Assembly (NCBI RefSeq): GCF_000737765.1 | Contig: NZ_JPRI01000012.1 | Coordinates: 310,001 to 374,000, forward strand | Direction of reading: 5' to 3' | Origin: Chryseobacterium vrystaatense | Lineage (GTDB): Bacteria; Bacteroidota; Bacteroidia; Flavobacteriales; Weeksellaceae | Length of the DNA stretch: 64,000 bases | Part shown: positions 45,318 through 54,782 of the stretch, in pieces | Numbering within the stretch: position 1 is the first letter of the stretch | Layout: each line of letters starts with the position of its first letter | Notes under the pieces: model-generated | What the model was told of the DNA's origin: nothing | Database searches by the model: none | Seen by the model: only the letters and a program-made list of their open reading frames with translations | Made by a program: the position numbers and the translations under genes

Positions 45318-46454
45318 TTAAAATAATCTTTTTCCTTTTTTATCGATATAAAACCAGTTTCCGTTTTGTTTTACCAGCGCCACACCGTCACTAAAACCAT
45401 ATAAATCGTCATAAGCTTCTTGGAACAACTCTTTTCCATTTGCATCAAAAAACTTTGCACCTCCATCTCCAATGACACCAACTATTCCTTCACCAGGCTG
45501 TATTTGACTATAAACAGGGGGAATGATCATTTCGTTTTTTTTATTGATAAGACCTATTTTTCCATCAACATAAACGCCCGCCAAACCATTATAAAAATTG
45601 AGTGCCCGTTCATATTTTGCAGGAATGACCATGTTTCCTTGTTTGTCAATAAAACCAAATTTATTGTTCAGAACTACGGTTGCCAATCCATCACTAAAAT
45701 CAGGGTAACCATCATAAATTAAAGGAACAGCTACCTCACCTTTTTTGTTAATAAAACCACTTTTATCATTCATCTCAACCATAGCCAGACCATCCCGAAA
45801 GTAAAATACCTGATCATATTGGGGCTGGATAACAATGTTTCCCTGTTTATTCATATAACCGCTTTTGCCATCTCTTTCAATGGGAGCAAGTCCCTCCTCA
45901 AAGGAGGATAGAATCTTGCAGTTACAAAAAATCTTTTTTTTGTGGTTCATTTTATCAATGATATACCATTGGTCATTTAGTTTCACAGTGCTTACTTCTT
46001 CGCTAAAACTATTGGCTTTGTCGTACATTACAGGTATAATTTCCGTACCTTTTTCATCGATAAATCCCCATTTTCCATCCAATATTACCACTGCTCTTCC
46101 ATTTTCAAAATCCATGGCAAAATCATACTTTAAAGGGGTAATCTCTTTACCGGTGGTATCTACAAATCCATATTTTTTGCCGATTTCGACTGCCGAAAAG
46201 CCATTTTTAAAACCATTCGTAAAATCATATTTGCAGGGCACTACAGGATCACCTTTCTTATTGATGAATCCTTTCTTACCATTGAGCTCCACTTCTGCAA
46301 AACCGTTCTCAAAGGGATTCATCTTGTCATAATTGATTGTTTTGTAGTTCTGGGCAGTGTTATTCTTTTGATCTACATTATCCTGATTTTTATATCCACA
46401 CCCCATAAGTATAAGGAAAGAGAATAATAAAGCGGCTTTTTTTATAATATACAT
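45318..46454 (-). CDS. WG-repeat lipoprotein
   Basis: A 378-residue lipoprotein (LLFSFLILMGCGYKN, lipobox MGC) composed of about nine WG repeats of about 37 residues, each of the form G-F-I-N-K-K-G ... P-x-x-Y-D, for example KKGFINKKGDPVVPCKYDF and KWGFIDEKGTEIIPVMYD. WG repeats form beta-hairpin arrays used in protein binding. No enzymatic domain is present. Anchored in the inner or outer membrane, facing the periplasm. Single gene in the accessory region. Confidence 0.87.
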   Translation of the reverse strand: MYIIKKAALLFSFLILMGCGYKNQDNVDQKNNTAQNYKTINYDKMNPFENGFAEVELNGKKGFINKKGDPVVPCKYDFTNGFKNGFSAVEIGKKYGFVDTTGKEITPLKYDFAMDFENGRAVVILDGKWGFIDEKGTEIIPVMYDKANSFSEEVSTVKLNDQWYIIDKMNHKKKIFCNCKILSSFEEGLAPIERDGKSGYMNKQGNIVIQPQYDQVFYFRDGLAMVEMNDKSGFINKKGEVAVPLIYDGYPDFSDGLATVVLNNKFGFIDKQGNMVIPAKYERALNFYNGLAGVYVDGKIGLINKKNEMIIPPVYSQIQPGEGIVGVIGDGGAKFFDANGKELFQEAYDDLYGFSDGVALVKQNGNWFYIDKKGKRLF

Positions 46455-46961
46455 GATACTTTAGTTTTTATTTAGGTATTGTTATTCAAAAAACTTCAAT
46501 AGGTCTTAGTGTGATTCTATCCCAGTCAAAAATATTCATTTTTTCAAACTAAAAGCTGAGCTGCTGGGGTTTTATAAATACATTTAACTTGTGATACCCT
46601 CTTCTAATATTATCCCGGGGGATTTTCCAAACAGATTCAATTCGTCCCGAATACCGGTTTTTAAACGATCTTCAACAACAGAATCCAAAGTTACTGTTTT
46701 ATCAATTCAACATTTCTTTCTGAAATTCAAGCATTTCATTCTCTATCGTTTGCAGCACCACTTTCGCCCCCATGCGCTGCACATTCTTGTAAAAGTACCG
46801 TAAGGCACCAAAAGTACTTGATCTTCTTCTTCCACATGCAAATAGTTATGACACGCTATGTGTTGCCATTTATGTGCATTAATTTTTGATGTGTGAGAAA
46901 AAAAAATCGGATGATGAACCGTTCCCTTAGTTGTGATTATATGTCACAAAAAACAGAAGCT
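46455..46961. other. 500-bp gap with decayed coding sequence
   Basis: No intact gene. The minus strand shows discontinuous coding-like stretches, such as VTLDSVVEDRLKTGIRDELN near 46600-46690 and HKWQHIACHNYLHVEEEDQV near 46800-46890, with stops and shifts between. The family is not recognised. It separates the WG-repeat gene from the next lipoprotein gene and is the probable right limit of the accessory region. Confidence 0.4.
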
Positions 46962-47720
46962 TTACTGCCATGTAAATACATAATTGTAAACTACTCCATT
47001 AGTGAAAACATATTTTGCTGTTAAAGGATAGTTGGCACTGTCATACGTATATTCAACAGAGTAGCCGGTTGTTGTTCCGTCTAAGTTCTTAGTGAGTTCT
47101 GATTTGGCATTGGTTTCATGCTGATAAACAAAAGGGTCTAATACTCTGTCCCATGCATGTGCATTGTCTTTAGTTAAGGTCGAAATACCTGTTTTTGTTC
47201 CTGTAGAATTATAAATATCACTCACACTGCTCCCATTACCGTCAGTATAGACAATGTCGCTCTTTTGGGTAAGATTGCCAGCCCCATCATAATATTTAAC
47301 CCCGATGAGATTACTGCTGGATTTAGTACCGTCATTGGTATACTCTGTACTGTTATTCAAAGTTTCAAGGCCAGCGTTAACTGTATAGATTGCTCTTTTT
47401 GTAATTAATTTTCCCTGATAGGTAAAAACATGGTAGCTTAGCAAGGTGTTGTTTGTGCTGTACATGCTCCTTTTGGTCTGCAAGCCGTTAGTATATTCTA
47501 CTTTTGTTGTACTGCCTACTGCACCGTTAGAAGAATAGTTCGTAATCTCTGAAATATCTCCAGCACTGTTGTAAGTGAATTTGTAAAGCAGCTGATTATC
47601 TCTTTTTACTTCAATAATTTTTTTTTGTTGGGGTTGATCAATCACCTGCACAATTTCGTCGGAACCGGAACTGCATGATAAAAGAAGCACCAATGGCAAT
47701 GCTGATAAAAATAATTTCAT
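46962..47720 (-). CDS. Hypothetical lipoprotein with YD-like repeats
   Basis: A 252-residue lipoprotein (LFLSALPLVLLLSCSSGS, lipobox LSC). The mature part is beta-rich with recurring motifs of the form F-x-Y-N-x-A-G-x-I and Y-x-N-G-x-x-x-x-x (FTYNSAGDISEIT, VEYTNGLQTKR, SVEYTYDSANYPL), like the RHS/YD repeats found in Bacteroidota surface proteins. There is no toxin or catalytic domain. The gene lies alone, 236 bp downstream of the AraC gene. Confidence 0.65.
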   Translation of the reverse strand: MKLFLSALPLVLLLSCSSGSDEIVQVIDQPQQKKIIEVKRDNQLLYKFTYNSAGDISEITNYSSNGAVGSTTKVEYTNGLQTKRSMYSTNNTLLSYHVFTYQGKLITKRAIYTVNAGLETLNNSTEYTNDGTKSSSNLIGVKYYDGAGNLTQKSDIVYTDGNGSSVSDIYNSTGTKTGISTLTKDNAHAWDRVLDPFVYQHETNAKSELTKNLDGTTTGYSVEYTYDSANYPLTAKYVFTNGVVYNYVFTWQ

Positions 47721-47918
47721 TTTCGTTGGTAAAAATTTTCACAAAGAAAAGAAATTATTCCCAATCGTATTGATCAATATATACCTTTCATTACATTTCT
47801 CCAACTTACATGGTATCCTGAAGACTGAAAGAGAAATCTTATTTACCCTAAATTTTATGATCAATCTATTCTTATTGAGTACTTCTACTTTTCTAGTGAT
47901 CTTCTTCCGCAATAAAAT

Positions 47919-47938
47919 GCCCGACAAATGTGTCAGGC
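47919..47938 (-). terminator. Terminator of the AraC gene at 47957
   Basis: Stem GCCCGACA / TGTCAGGC with one mismatch and an AATG loop. On the minus strand it is followed by ATTTTATT. It starts 19 bases after the AraC stop codon. Confidence 0.75.
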
Positions 47939-47956
47939 GGATATAAGTATATTTTT

Positions 47957-48871
47957 TCAATTAAATGACTGCCTGTAGCTCAAAGGGGTTTCCTCTGTTT
48001 TCTTTTTAAACAGTTTATTAAATGACTGCGGATGTTCAAAACCCAAAGCATAAGCAACTTCCGAAACCGAAAAATTGGTGGCAGTAAGATATTCTTTCGC
48101 TTTTTCGATCAGTTTTTCATGAATGTGCTGCTGTGCATTCTGCCCGGTAAGGTTCCGGAGCATATCACTTAGATAATGAGGAGACAGATGAAGCGCCGAA
48201 GCCAGAAATTCCACAGTAGGAAGGCCGTTGTTTACCCCTTCCTGTCTGTTGAAGTAGTTTTCCAGTACGGCATCCATTTTGGAAAGAAGATCGCTGTTGA
48301 TTGATTTCCTTGTGATAAACTGTCTTTTATAAAAACGGTTGCTGTAATTCAGCAACACTTCAAGATAGGAAACAATAACATCCTGGCTTACCTCATCGAT
48401 AGCTGTATTCAATTCATTTTTGATATTGTCCAGCAATCCCGTTATCACTGTTTTTTCCTGATCAGATAAGTGCAACGCTTCATTCGTATCATAAGAAAAG
48501 AAACCATATTTTTTAATATTCTTAGCCAACGGATACGTACGGATAAAATCTGGGTGTACCAGCATTGTATATCCACAATATTCTGCATCTACATCTGTAG
48601 AGAGTATCTGTCCCGGTGAAGTAAACATCATTCCCCCTTCATTAAAATCGTAGTATCCCTGCCCATAACCCATTTTTCCATGCTCAGAAAATTTATAAGA
48701 GATTTTATAAAAATTCATGAGAAAACTTTTGTTCAGCAGCTCTTTATCAACACTCATTTTCGTATTGTCTACCAGACTTATTAATGGATGAACAGGTTTT
48801 GGAAGCTTCAGCAGACTGTGAAGTTCCGATATGGACGAGATTTTCATTGGAGTATTATCTTTCTTTTCCAT
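47957..48871 (-). CDS. AraC-family transcriptional regulator
   Basis: A 304-residue regulator. The N-terminal about 190 residues form an AraC-binding ligand domain; the C-terminal part holds two HTHs: PTVEFLASALHLSPHYLSDM and VSEVAYALGFEHPQSFNKLF, ending TPLSYRQSF. It is followed by a good terminator and preceded, across an 80-bp gap with another terminator, by an SDR gene on the same strand. This AraC-SDR pairing is common in flavobacteria and suggests that it controls the SDR. Confidence 0.88.
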   Translation of the reverse strand: MEKKDNTPMKISSISELHSLLKLPKPVHPLISLVDNTKMSVDKELLNKSFLMNFYKISYKFSEHGKMGYGQGYYDFNEGGMMFTSPGQILSTDVDAEYCGYTMLVHPDFIRTYPLAKNIKKYGFFSYDTNEALHLSDQEKTVITGLLDNIKNELNTAIDEVSQDVIVSYLEVLLNYSNRFYKRQFITRKSINSDLLSKMDAVLENYFNRQEGVNNGLPTVEFLASALHLSPHYLSDMLRNLTGQNAQQHIHEKLIEKAKEYLTATNFSVSEVAYALGFEHPQSFNKLFKKKTEETPLSYRQSFN

Positions 48872-48902
48872 TATATAAATGTATTAAATATTTGGTTTAA
48901 AA

Positions 48903-48933
48903 AACAGCATAAATACAATGTATTTATGCTGTT
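48903..48933 (-). terminator. Terminator of the SDR gene
   Basis: Perfect 13-bp stem AACAGCATAAATA (48903-48915) / TATTTATGCTGTT (48921-48933). On the minus strand it is followed by TTTTTT. It lies 18 bases past the SDR stop. Confidence 0.9.
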
Positions 48934-48951
48934 CACCTATCGATATCTTTC

Positions 48952-49749
48952 TTAGATAAACTGCTTTCCTAATTGCTCTCTGAAAAGCTCATCTCCCAGC
49001 TCAAGACGCTGTGCATACAAAGCTTTCGCATCTTCTCCTGCCACATATCTTAATTGTTTCTTACCATCTGTAGCAGCTTCATACACAACCTCAGCAATCT
49101 GTACAGGTTCCGAAGCAGCTTCCATCATTCCTTCCATGTTGGAAAACAGGGAATTGGTCATTTCTTCATATGCAGGGCTTGTTGCAGCATCCAACGAACG
49201 GCTTACAAAATCTGTTTTAATTCCGCCTGGCGAAACGGTCTTGATATCAATTCCAAATCGGTTCAGTTCAAAAGCTAAACTCTCGCTCCAGCCTTCCAGT
49301 GCCCATTTGGTTGCATGGTAAGTCGAACCTAAAGGAAATGCAATCAGTCCTCCTATGGATGTGGTAGAAATAAACGTTCCACTTTGCTTCTCTCTGAAAT
49401 ATGGGATGAACGCCTGTGTTACTCTGATCACCCCTAAAAGATTGGTATCTAACTGTTTTAAAATCTGCTCATCGGATAAAGCTTCCAAAGGTCCGATAAG
49501 ACCGTATCCGGCATTATTAAAAACCACATCCACATTCCCCAACTCGATTGTTTTTTTTACGGTTGATTTGATCTGTTCCAGATTTGTGACATCTAAAGGA
49601 AGCAGAGTTACATTCTCCAGCCTGCTAAGTTCCGTATCTGCTTCAGGGTTTCTCATGGTTGCAATAACGTTCCATCCTCTGCTTTGAAATAATTGGGCAG
49701 CCGCTTTTCCTAATCCTGTTGAAGCGCCTGTTATAAAAATTGTTTTCAT
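48952..49749 (-). CDS. Short-chain dehydrogenase/reductase (SDR) family oxidoreductase
   Basis: A 265-residue classical SDR. The cofactor motif is IFITGASTGLGKAA (TGxxxGxG), followed by NNAGYG and the active site with Ser in ISTTSIGG and YHATKWALEGW (YxxxK). The C-terminal region is variable, so the substrate is unknown. A perfect palindrome (49836-49855) lies about 90 bp upstream and may be an operator. The AraC gene downstream is a plausible regulator. Confidence 0.9.
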   Translation of the reverse strand: MKTIFITGASTGLGKAAAQLFQSRGWNVIATMRNPEADTELSRLENVTLLPLDVTNLEQIKSTVKKTIELGNVDVVFNNAGYGLIGPLEALSDEQILKQLDTNLLGVIRVTQAFIPYFREKQSGTFISTTSIGGLIAFPLGSTYHATKWALEGWSESLAFELNRFGIDIKTVSPGGIKTDFVSRSLDAATSPAYEEMTNSLFSNMEGMMEAASEPVQIAEVVYEAATDGKKQLRYVAGEDAKALYAQRLELGDELFREQLGKQFI

Positions 49750-49835
49750 TTTGTTCTGTATTAAATTAACAGGACAAAGGTCAGCATTGCCGCAAAGGTT
49801 GAAGTTGCCAAATTGGACTAACGTGTAGCCAAAAC

Positions 49836-49855
49836 GGATTAAAATAATTTAATCC
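49836..49855. promoter_or_regulatory. Palindrome upstream of the SDR gene
   Basis: GGATTAAA (49836-49843) / TTTAATCC (49848-49855) with an ATAA centre, 87 bases upstream of the SDR start. Possible regulator-binding site. Confidence 0.4.
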
Positions 49856-49908
49856 TATTTTTTGCTTTTAGAATGGCATAATCACATTGTGTCACCAGGT
49901 AAATAAAG

Positions 49909-49936
49909 AAAGGCCCAGATAAAAATCTGAGCCTTT
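49909..49936 (-). terminator. Terminator of the KAS III-like gene
   Basis: Stem AAAGGCCCAGAT (49909-49920) / ATCTGAGCCTTT (49925-49936) with one mismatch and an AAAA loop. On the minus strand it is followed by CTTTATTT. It lies 64 bases after the synthase stop. Confidence 0.75.
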
Positions 49937-50000
49937 GTTCAATAAAAGAGTAAGGATCGTATGAACGTTGAAATCACAACTTCCCTCTCTATATAATCAG

Positions 50001-51059
50001 TTAAAATTTATAAACAAATGAGTTGATATTCATCCCTGCACCTACAGAAGCAAATAAAACAATATTTCCTTCCTTTATTTCGTGGGAAGGAAGTTCTCCA
50101 TCCAGGATCATTGTAAGCAAAGTCGGAATAGTTGCTACACTGCTGTTTCCAAGCTTACTGATGACCATTGGCATAATGTTTTCCGGCATTGGCAGATCAT
50201 ACAGCTGGTAAAAGCGCTTTACGATAGCCTCATCCATTTTTTCATTAGCCTGATGGATGATGATTTTGTCCAGTTGATCGATAGTATATCCACTGGCATC
50301 CATACATTTCTTCATCGCGTCTGCTACATTCACTAAAGCAAACTCATAGATCTTGCGGCCATCCATCTTGATATATTTGGTATCAGGACAGCTTTCATTA
50401 TTGTATGATTTTCCAAAAAACAGGAAATCTTTTTCGTTTAAAGTATATGAAGCCGATAAGTGAGACTGTATTCCACTACTATCTTCGCTGAGTTCCAGAA
50501 TGGCAGCACCAGCTCCATCAGCATAAATCATACTGTCTCTGTCATGGATATCAACTACCCTTGAAAGTGTTTCTGCTCCAATAACCAGGCAACGCTTTGC
50601 GATACCCGACCTGATGAAAGCATTGGCCTGTATGACACCTTCAATCCAGCCAGGACATCCAAACAGGACGTCATAAGCCACACAGAAATTATTTTTGATC
50701 TTTAACAGGTGTTTTACTCTTGCAGCCAGACTTGGCACACTATCCGACTGAACTGTACCAAACCGTACATCGCCAAAATTGTGGGCAAATATGATATAAT
50801 CCAGTGTTTCAGGATCTATTTTAGAATTTTCTATTGCTCTCTGTGCTGCTATCAAACCCAGATCAGAAGTTACCTGATGCTCAGATGCGTACCTTCTTTC
50901 TTCGATGCCGGTAATTTCCTTGAGCTTTCTGGCAATAATATCATTTGCTTCCTTTAATGACTCTCCGTTTTTATTAATAAAATGATGCTGGTCAAAAAAT
51001 AAATTTGTAATTGTTTCCGGCGGAATATAATTGCCGACGCCTATAATCTTGCTTGTCAT
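50001..51059 (-). CDS. 3-oxoacyl-ACP synthase III family protein
   Basis: A 352-residue condensing enzyme of the FabH/KAS III superfamily. The catalytic triad is visible: Cys in YDVLFGCPGWIEG, His in KIIIHQANEKMD, and Asn in KLGNSSVATIPTL. The C-terminal FASVGAGMNINSF supplies the GGG-like loop. It is longer than primary FabH and lacks the usual fab neighbours, so it may prime a branched or specialised acyl chain. Monocistronic, with a terminator. Confidence 0.87.
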   Translation of the reverse strand: MTSKIIGVGNYIPPETITNLFFDQHHFINKNGESLKEANDIIARKLKEITGIEERRYASEHQVTSDLGLIAAQRAIENSKIDPETLDYIIFAHNFGDVRFGTVQSDSVPSLAARVKHLLKIKNNFCVAYDVLFGCPGWIEGVIQANAFIRSGIAKRCLVIGAETLSRVVDIHDRDSMIYADGAGAAILELSEDSSGIQSHLSASYTLNEKDFLFFGKSYNNESCPDTKYIKMDGRKIYEFALVNVADAMKKCMDASGYTIDQLDKIIIHQANEKMDEAIVKRFYQLYDLPMPENIMPMVISKLGNSSVATIPTLLTMILDGELPSHEIKEGNIVLFASVGAGMNINSFVYKF

Positions 51060-51184
51060 TAAAAAAAAATTATAATCTTCTTAAATTCATTTCGTATTTT
51101 TCATGAATTTAAATATTGTACAATAATAACGATAAAATATCTATTAATCGTATGATAAAATATAATTGAATATTTATATTGGTA

Positions 51185-51210
51185 TTCGGAGCATACAATG
51201 ATGCTCCGAA
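51185..51210. promoter_or_regulatory. Palindrome in the synthase-helicase intergenic region
   Basis: Perfect 10-bp arms TTCGGAGCAT (51185-51194) / ATGCTCCGAA (51201-51210) with loop ACAATG. It lies between two divergent genes, 90 bases before the helicase start. No T-run follows on either strand, so an operator or RNA hairpin is likelier than a terminator. Confidence 0.5.
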
Positions 51211-51293
51211 CTTCTCCGAAACGCCCTCTGTCATTAGGTTTTTATTTCATTCATGTTCCTCTGAATTATTGTCATCCTTTTTTGTAAATTCGC

Positions 51294-54200
51294 ATGCTCA
51301 TGGCAGCATATATTATTGAAAATAAAAGCATCACTACGCTTTCTGTGTATGATCTTCTGAAACATACCTCCGGAAGCTCATTTCTGGAGATCAGAAATTT
51401 TGACGAGGTCTATCCTACTGCCATTGAAAGCAACAACGGAGTTTTTACAAAAAGTTCTCCACTACAGGATTTTCCTGATGTTTCCGTAAGCCAGATCGGC
51501 AGTTCTCTGGTAAGTACATGTACCTGCAGCAACCCCAAAAACAAACTCTGTGAGCATCAGACAGAAATTTTTCATTGCATTTTAGAAGAAAAAAAATTCA
51601 GAACTTTCTTTGATCCCTTCCTTCGCAGCAAACTCTTTATTGACAAAGCCAAAAGTTATGGTTTAGAAAATGAACCTGACCTTGATGCTTATTTTGAGCT
51701 TGAATATACTGACGGTAAAATTGAGGTACGGCCTAAGATCAAAGAGATGCTGCCGATAGATGAAGATATTTTTAAACAGCAACTTCTTCCTCAGCGTTCT
51801 TCAGTGATTCATGAATTAGCTTTACAGGAAAACGGTAAAAGAAAAATACTGATCATCGGCAGGCACCGGTATTACAGCCATCTGAACTTTTCGCTTATGG
51901 AAGCTGATACCACACAGGCAGGAAAAATCAAAAATCCCGTCGGTCCGGTTGATGCCATGGAACTGATCTGGAAAGCCGAAGAACCCTCACATATTAAATT
52001 CTACACTGCTGTTTCGGCTTTTCAGAATAACTACAATGAAGATTATAATTCAGCAGAATTGGCCGCTCTTAAGCTTATTGTACAGAATCCCCTGGGGTTG
52101 GAAACATACTATCACGACCGGGAATTGTCAGAAACAGTATCAGCAAAATCCCTTGTTCCCGTAAAACTGGATGTTTTACAGGCAGAAATACAGCTTAGTG
52201 TATTCAGGAAAGAGCCCTTTTATGAAGTTACGGGTGAACTGGAATTTAATGATATTTCTATTCCGTTTAAGAATGTTATCATCAGGAATGACTATTTTGT
52301 CTTCAGCAGAAATACTTTCAGTTTTGTAGAGGATTCCGATATGCTGAGGGTCATCAAATTTTTTAAAGCCAACAACGAAATACTGCTTGTTCATGCTTCA
52401 AAATATGAAGACTTCATGAAGAACACCCTTGCTTCTCTCGAAGAACGCATTCATATTAATTACAGTTATATACAGCCTGCAACTCCAGTGCAGATTGAAG
52501 AAAAAAAACATCAAAACGAAAGGATTGTTTACCTTCGTCAACAGGGAAATTACATCGCAGTAACACCAGTCATGAAGTATGGCCAAGCTGAAGTTCCTGT
52601 GTACTCCAGAAAGCAGCTTTTTGGTACGGATCAGAATGGAAACGTCTTTAAGATTGACAGGAGTGATGCAGAAGAGGCCCGTTTTACGTCTCTTATTATG
52701 AAGCAGCATCCTGACTTTGAGGCTCAGATGGATGGCTATGATTATTTTTATCTGCACAAAGATAAATTCCTGGATGAGGATTGGTTTCTTCATGCTTTTG
52801 AGACCTGGAGAAACGAAGGTGTTATCATTCTGGGTTTCAATGAACTTAAAAATAATAAGCTCAATGCACATCGTGCGAAAATTAATATTCAGATCACCAG
52901 TGGGCTGGACTGGTTCAATGCAAAACTGAAAGTTACCTTTGGGCAGAAAGATGCTGCTTTAAAACAGCTTCACCGTGCTATCCGCAACAGAAGTAAATTT
53001 GTACAGCTGGATGACGGTACGATGGGAGTTCTTCCGGAAGAATGGATCACCAGAATGAATGAATTTTTCCGCATCGGAGAAATAGATGCTGAAGACCTTA
53101 AAATTCCAAAGATTAATTTTTCTGAAGTATCTTCTCTGTTTGAAAAAGAAGTTTTAAGTGAAGAGATACAGGAAGAACTTTCTTCCTACTCGCTTCAGTT
53201 CTCATCTGCCACTGACCTTCCCGAAGTAAGTATTCCTAAGGAATTACAGGCGGTATTACGAGACTATCAGCATGATGGATTGAACTGGCTGAATTTTTTA
53301 GATACGCTTAATTTTGGAGGATGCCTGGCGGATGATATGGGATTAGGCAAAACCTTGCAGATCATTGCATTTATTCTTTCCCAGCGCGAAAAACATGGGC
53401 ATAAGACTCATCTTGTTGTGGTTCCTACTTCCCTGCTCTTCAACTGGCAGGAGGAAATTAATAAATTTGCCCCTTCCATAAAGGTCATGACTCATTACGG
53501 AGCAGACAGACTGAAGGCATCGGACCATATGTCCGGCTATGAAGTGATACTTACCAGCTACGGAATGCTGCTTTCAGATATCCGTTTTCTGAAAGAGTTT
53601 CGTTTCAGCTACGTTTTTCTGGATGAATCTCAGACTATAAAAAATCCTGATTCGGAAAGATATAAGGCTGCGCGTCTCCTGCAATCCAGAAACAGGATCG
53701 TTCTTACGGGTACACCTATTGAAAACAATACGTTTGATCTTTACAGTCAGCTTTCTTTTGCTTGTCCAGGACTTTTAGGGAGCAAACAGTATTTTAAAGA
53801 TATCTATGCTGTTCCTATTGATAAATTTGAATATGGAAAGCGGGCTCAGGAACTTCAGCAGAAAATCAGACCTTTTATACTTCGGAGAACAAAAAAACAG
53901 GTCGCTAAAGAACTTCCGGAAAAAACAGAAATGGTGATCTTTTGTGAAATGGATGCCGAACAGCGGAAAATATATGATGCTTATGAGAAGGAACTTCGCG
54001 AATTTATTGCAGCCAATGATGACGATGACCTGAATAAAAACAGTATGCATGTACTTACGGGGCTTACAAGGCTTAGGCAGATATGTAATTCTCCTTTGCT
54101 TTTAAAAGAAGGATATTCCGGTGATCACGCAGTGAAAATAGAAATATTGATGGAGCAGATCCAAAGTAAATCTAAAGATCATAAAATTCTCGTGTTCTCC

Positions 54201-54653
54201 CAATTTGTAGAAATGCTGGATTTACTTAAAGTTGAACTTGAACGAAAAAAAATTCCGTTTGAATATCTTACAGGACAGACCAAAAACAGAGGTCAGGCCG
54301 TTAATAATTTCCAGGAGAATGAAGAAATCAGGGTATTTCTTATCAGTTTAAAGGCCGGCGGTGTTGGCCTTAATCTTACACAGGCCGATTATATCTATCT
54401 GGTCGATCCATGGTGGAATCCTGCGGCAGAAAATCAGGCTATTGACCGAAGCTACCGTATAGGACAGACCAAAAATGTGATCGCTGTCCGGATGATCTGC
54501 TCAAATACTGTGGAAGAAAAGATCTTAAGTCTTCAGAAAAAGAAAAATGAACTGGCACAAAATCTCCTTCAAACAGACGGGACCGGTATACAGAAACTTT
54601 CAAAGCATGATTTACTTGAAATTCTGGAATCCAAACCTAATAAAAACATATAA
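51294..54653 (+). CDS. SWIM zinc finger SNF2-family helicase
   Basis: A 1119-residue ATP-dependent DNA translocase. An N-terminal SWIM zinc finger is visible (VSTCTCSNPKNKLCEHQ, CxC...CxH, about residue 80). A long middle region follows, then the SNF2 core from about residue 660: Walker A DDMGLGKTLQIIA, DExx box FLDESQTIKNP, motif III LTGTPIENN, and motif V/VI LKAGGVGLNLTQAD with DRSYRIGQTK. Such HepA/RapA-like enzymes remodel nucleoprotein complexes, with roles in transcription or repair unassigned here. A second ATG at 51300 is equally possible as start. Confidence 0.9.
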   Translation: MLMAAYIIENKSITTLSVYDLLKHTSGSSFLEIRNFDEVYPTAIESNNGVFTKSSPLQDFPDVSVSQIGSSLVSTCTCSNPKNKLCEHQTEIFHCILEEKKFRTFFDPFLRSKLFIDKAKSYGLENEPDLDAYFELEYTDGKIEVRPKIKEMLPIDEDIFKQQLLPQRSSVIHELALQENGKRKILIIGRHRYYSHLNFSLMEADTTQAGKIKNPVGPVDAMELIWKAEEPSHIKFYTAVSAFQNNYNEDYNSAELAALKLIVQNPLGLETYYHDRELSETVSAKSLVPVKLDVLQAEIQLSVFRKEPFYEVTGELEFNDISIPFKNVIIRNDYFVFSRNTFSFVEDSDMLRVIKFFKANNEILLVHASKYEDFMKNTLASLEERIHINYSYIQPATPVQIEEKKHQNERIVYLRQQGNYIAVTPVMKYGQAEVPVYSRKQLFGTDQNGNVFKIDRSDAEEARFTSLIMKQHPDFEAQMDGYDYFYLHKDKFLDEDWFLHAFETWRNEGVIILGFNELKNNKLNAHRAKINIQITSGLDWFNAKLKVTFGQKDAALKQLHRAIRNRSKFVQLDDGTMGVLPEEWITRMNEFFRIGEIDAEDLKIPKINFSEVSSLFEKEVLSEEIQEELSSYSLQFSSATDLPEVSIPKELQAVLRDYQHDGLNWLNFLDTLNFGGCLADDMGLGKTLQIIAFILSQREKHGHKTHLVVVPTSLLFNWQEEINKFAPSIKVMTHYGADRLKASDHMSGYEVILTSYGMLLSDIRFLKEFRFSYVFLDESQTIKNPDSERYKAARLLQSRNRIVLTGTPIENNTFDLYSQLSFACPGLLGSKQYFKDIYAVPIDKFEYGKRAQELQQKIRPFILRRTKKQVAKELPEKTEMVIFCEMDAEQRKIYDAYEKELREFIAANDDDDLNKNSMHVLTGLTRLRQICNSPLLLKEGYSGDHAVKIEILMEQIQSKSKDHKILVFSQFVEMLDLLKVELERKKIPFEYLTGQTKNRGQAVNNFQENEEIRVFLISLKAGGVGLNLTQADYIYLVDPWWNPAAENQAIDRSYRIGQTKNVIAVRMICSNTVEEKILSLQKKKNELAQNLLQTDGTGIQKLSKHDLLEILESKPNKNI

Positions 54654-54715
54654 ATATCAACTATTTAACACTTTTCGGTTAGGATAAATTATCCAATAGG
54701 TATCATACAAAACAA

Positions 54716-54740
54716 AACCGACAGATAGACTCTGCCGGTT
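54716..54740. terminator. Bidirectional terminator between SNF2 and GEVED genes
   Basis: Stem AACCGACAGA / TCTGCCGGTT (54716-54725, 54731-54740) with one mismatch. It is placed between two converging genes. On the minus strand it is followed by TTGTTTTG; on the plus strand the tail is A-rich. Confidence 0.6.
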
Positions 54741-54782
54741 AAAAAACAAAAATTGATATGGATATGATTAGATAAGTGTTTC

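Noticed and set aside
32596..47000. Search for a direct repeat of the tRNA-Arg 3' end as an island border
   Set aside because: No second copy of the TTCGATTCCTGG / GGGGTCAC segment was noticed by eye, so no att site is claimed.
47739..47960. 73-codon ORF on the minus strand
   Set aside because: It begins with TTG inside the end of the AraC gene and its sequence covers the AraC terminator hairpin; the composition is not protein-like.
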